Source of the DNA: Candidatus Delongbacteria bacterium
GTDB lineage: Bacteria > UBA4055
Assembly (NCBI GenBank): GCA_016937995.1
Contig: JAFGVM010000046.1
Coordinates: 1-7,680, forward strand
DNA length: 7,680 bases
Reading direction: 5' to 3'
A model generated the notes under the pieces. It had not been told where the DNA came from, did not search any database, and saw only the letters and a program-made list of their open reading frames with translations. The position numbers and the translations under genes were made by a program. Positions 7,106 through 7,680 of the stretch are shown piece after piece (position 1 is the first letter of the stretch; each line of letters opens with the position of its first letter).

Positions 7106-7121
7106 TGGCACAGTTGTTGCA
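7106..7121 (+). promoter_or_regulatory. Sigma-54 (RpoN) -24/-12 promoter for hsp20
   Basis: TGGCAC (7106-7111), a 5-base spacer and TTGCA (7117-7121) match the sigma-54 consensus at all core positions. The invariant GG (7107-7108) and GC (7119-7120) are exactly 12 bases apart, and T precedes the TGGCAC as is typical. The predicted start is near 7132, leaving a leader of about 35 bases that contains the ribosome binding site. Sigma-54 holoenzyme needs an ATP-using activator to open DNA, so this gene should be under tight, signal-dependent control. Confidence 0.85.
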
Positions 7122-7155
7122 AATAATGTTGTTTGTAAACAAAAAACAACAAAAA

Positions 7156-7161
7156 AGGAGG
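7156..7161 (+). promoter_or_regulatory. Ribosome binding site that fixes the hsp20 start
   Basis: AGGAGG is complementary to the 16S rRNA tail and lies 5 bases before the ATG at 7167. It decides against the in-frame upstream ATG at 7095, which has no such site and lies upstream of the sigma-54 promoter core. Confidence 0.85.
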
Positions 7162-7166
7162 CAATC

Positions 7167-7592
7167 ATGCAACTGGTTAAATTCAGAGATTTTGACGGGT
7201 TCGATAAATTGATGAACTCATTCTTCGCTCCGGAGAGAGATTTTTTCAGATCAGGTGTAAGGAACTGCAAAGCTGATGTTTACGTAAAAAATAACAATAT
7301 TATAGCAAATCTTGATCTGCCGGGAATCGATGCCAAGGACATTGAGATCACAATAGAAGGAAATCTGTTGAAAGTTTTCGGGAACAGAGAAGAGGAAAAA
7401 GAGATCAATGAGCAGGATTACTACAGGAAAGAGATAGTTAAGGGCTCTTTCGAAAGGTATATTACACTGCCTACAAATAAGATCGACAATGAAAAGATCA
7501 ATGCTTCTTACAAAAAGGGTGTTCTTACTATCGAGATCCCTAAAAAAGAAGAGGAGAGAAAGAAGATCGAAATAAAAGTAGAGAACGATTAA
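7167..7592 (+). CDS. Small heat-shock protein, Hsp20/alpha-crystallin family
   Basis: This is an ATP-independent holdase chaperone of 141 residues that binds unfolding proteins, typically as large oligomers in the cytoplasm. A Phe-rich N-terminal arm (about 1-32) precedes an alpha-crystallin domain (about 33-127). The domain contains LDLPGIDAKDIEITIEG (49-65), a Glu/Lys-rich loop (74-89), GSFERYITLP (93-102) and the signature INASYKKGVLTIEIPK (111-126), the A-x-x-x-x-G-V-L motif. The tail has the IxI-type anchor IEI (134-136), which docks subunits together. Length and motif order are normal for bacterial class A-like members. The reading frame is open upstream to 7095, but the ATG at 7167 is chosen because of its strong AGGAGG and because the sigma-54 promoter lies inside the longer version. 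The gene appears monocistronic with its own promoter and terminator. The activator is not encoded in the window. Confidence 0.95.
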   Translation: MQLVKFRDFDGFDKLMNSFFAPERDFFRSGVRNCKADVYVKNNNIIANLDLPGIDAKDIEITIEGNLLKVFGNREEEKEINEQDYYRKEIVKGSFERYITLPTNKIDNEKINASYKKGVLTIEIPKKEEERKKIEIKVEND

Positions 7593-7624
7593 AATTTAAA
7601 TTCAATACTGAAAAGATCCCCCTC

Positions 7625-7657
7625 AAAAGACCGTTCATTATAACGGTCTTTTTTTAT
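7625..7657 (+). terminator. Rho-independent terminator after hsp20
   Basis: AAGACCGTT (7627-7635) pairs perfectly with AACGGTCTT (7642-7650) around a six-base loop (CATTAT), and a T-run follows. The A residues on the left extend the stem and could allow it to work in the other direction too, for a gene beyond the right edge. Confidence 0.9.
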
Positions 7658-7680
7658 TTTGGTACAGCCTTACGGACAAA

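Noticed and set aside
7095-7166. N-terminal extension of hsp20 by 24 codons from an upstream in-frame ATG
   Set aside because: No ribosome binding site precedes 7095, the sigma-54 promoter core lies within this stretch so the transcript would begin downstream of that ATG, and the ATG at 7167 has a strong AGGAGG.

Overview
This AT-rich window carries six genes on both strands. All are complete except possibly for what lies beyond the edges. Most start codons follow clear Shine-Dalgarno sequences. Two of the products have lipoprotein signal peptides, which suggests a Gram-negative-type envelope. The serine-pathway dehydrogenase is the short form without an ACT domain that I associate with Bacteroidota and relatives. 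A low-GC bacterium of the wider Fibrobacterota-Chlorobiota-Bacteroidota (FCB) neighbourhood fits, for example an uncultivated lineage. That placement is inference, and I cannot name a species.

Layout. mutL (mismatch repair) runs leftward at 56-1852 and ends in a small heptamer tandem repeat. A divergent intergenic region at 1853-2010 holds a promoter for mutL and one for a small lipoprotein of unknown function (2011-2526, rightward). That gene converges on the leftward serC-serA operon (3530-4612 and 2586-3515), and both units share a bidirectional hairpin terminator at about 2541-2573. serC is divergent from a large oligopeptidase B-like serine peptidase that is predicted to be a lipoprotein (4860-7022, rightward). 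Promoters for both lie in the 247-bp gap between them. After the peptidase comes a small heat-shock protein gene (Hsp20, 7167-7592), closed by a strong terminator at the right edge.

Functions. SerC and SerA catalyse two consecutive steps of phosphoserine synthesis and are co-transcribed with a 14-bp gap. MutL has the metal-binding motifs of the nicking type, which points to methyl-independent mismatch repair. The peptidase would cleave peptides after basic residues outside the cytoplasm.

The most notable regulatory signal is upstream of hsp20. There is an essentially perfect sigma-54 (-24/-12) promoter, TGGCAC-N5-TTGCA. About 60 bp further upstream is a cluster of TGTCA elements, including the palindrome TGTCA-TTT-TGACA, where an enhancer-binding activator would sit. 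This suggests that the chaperone is switched on by a dedicated sigma-54 activator. I found no CRISPR array, insertion sequence, tRNA or rRNA, and no intergenic stretch longer than 300 bp.
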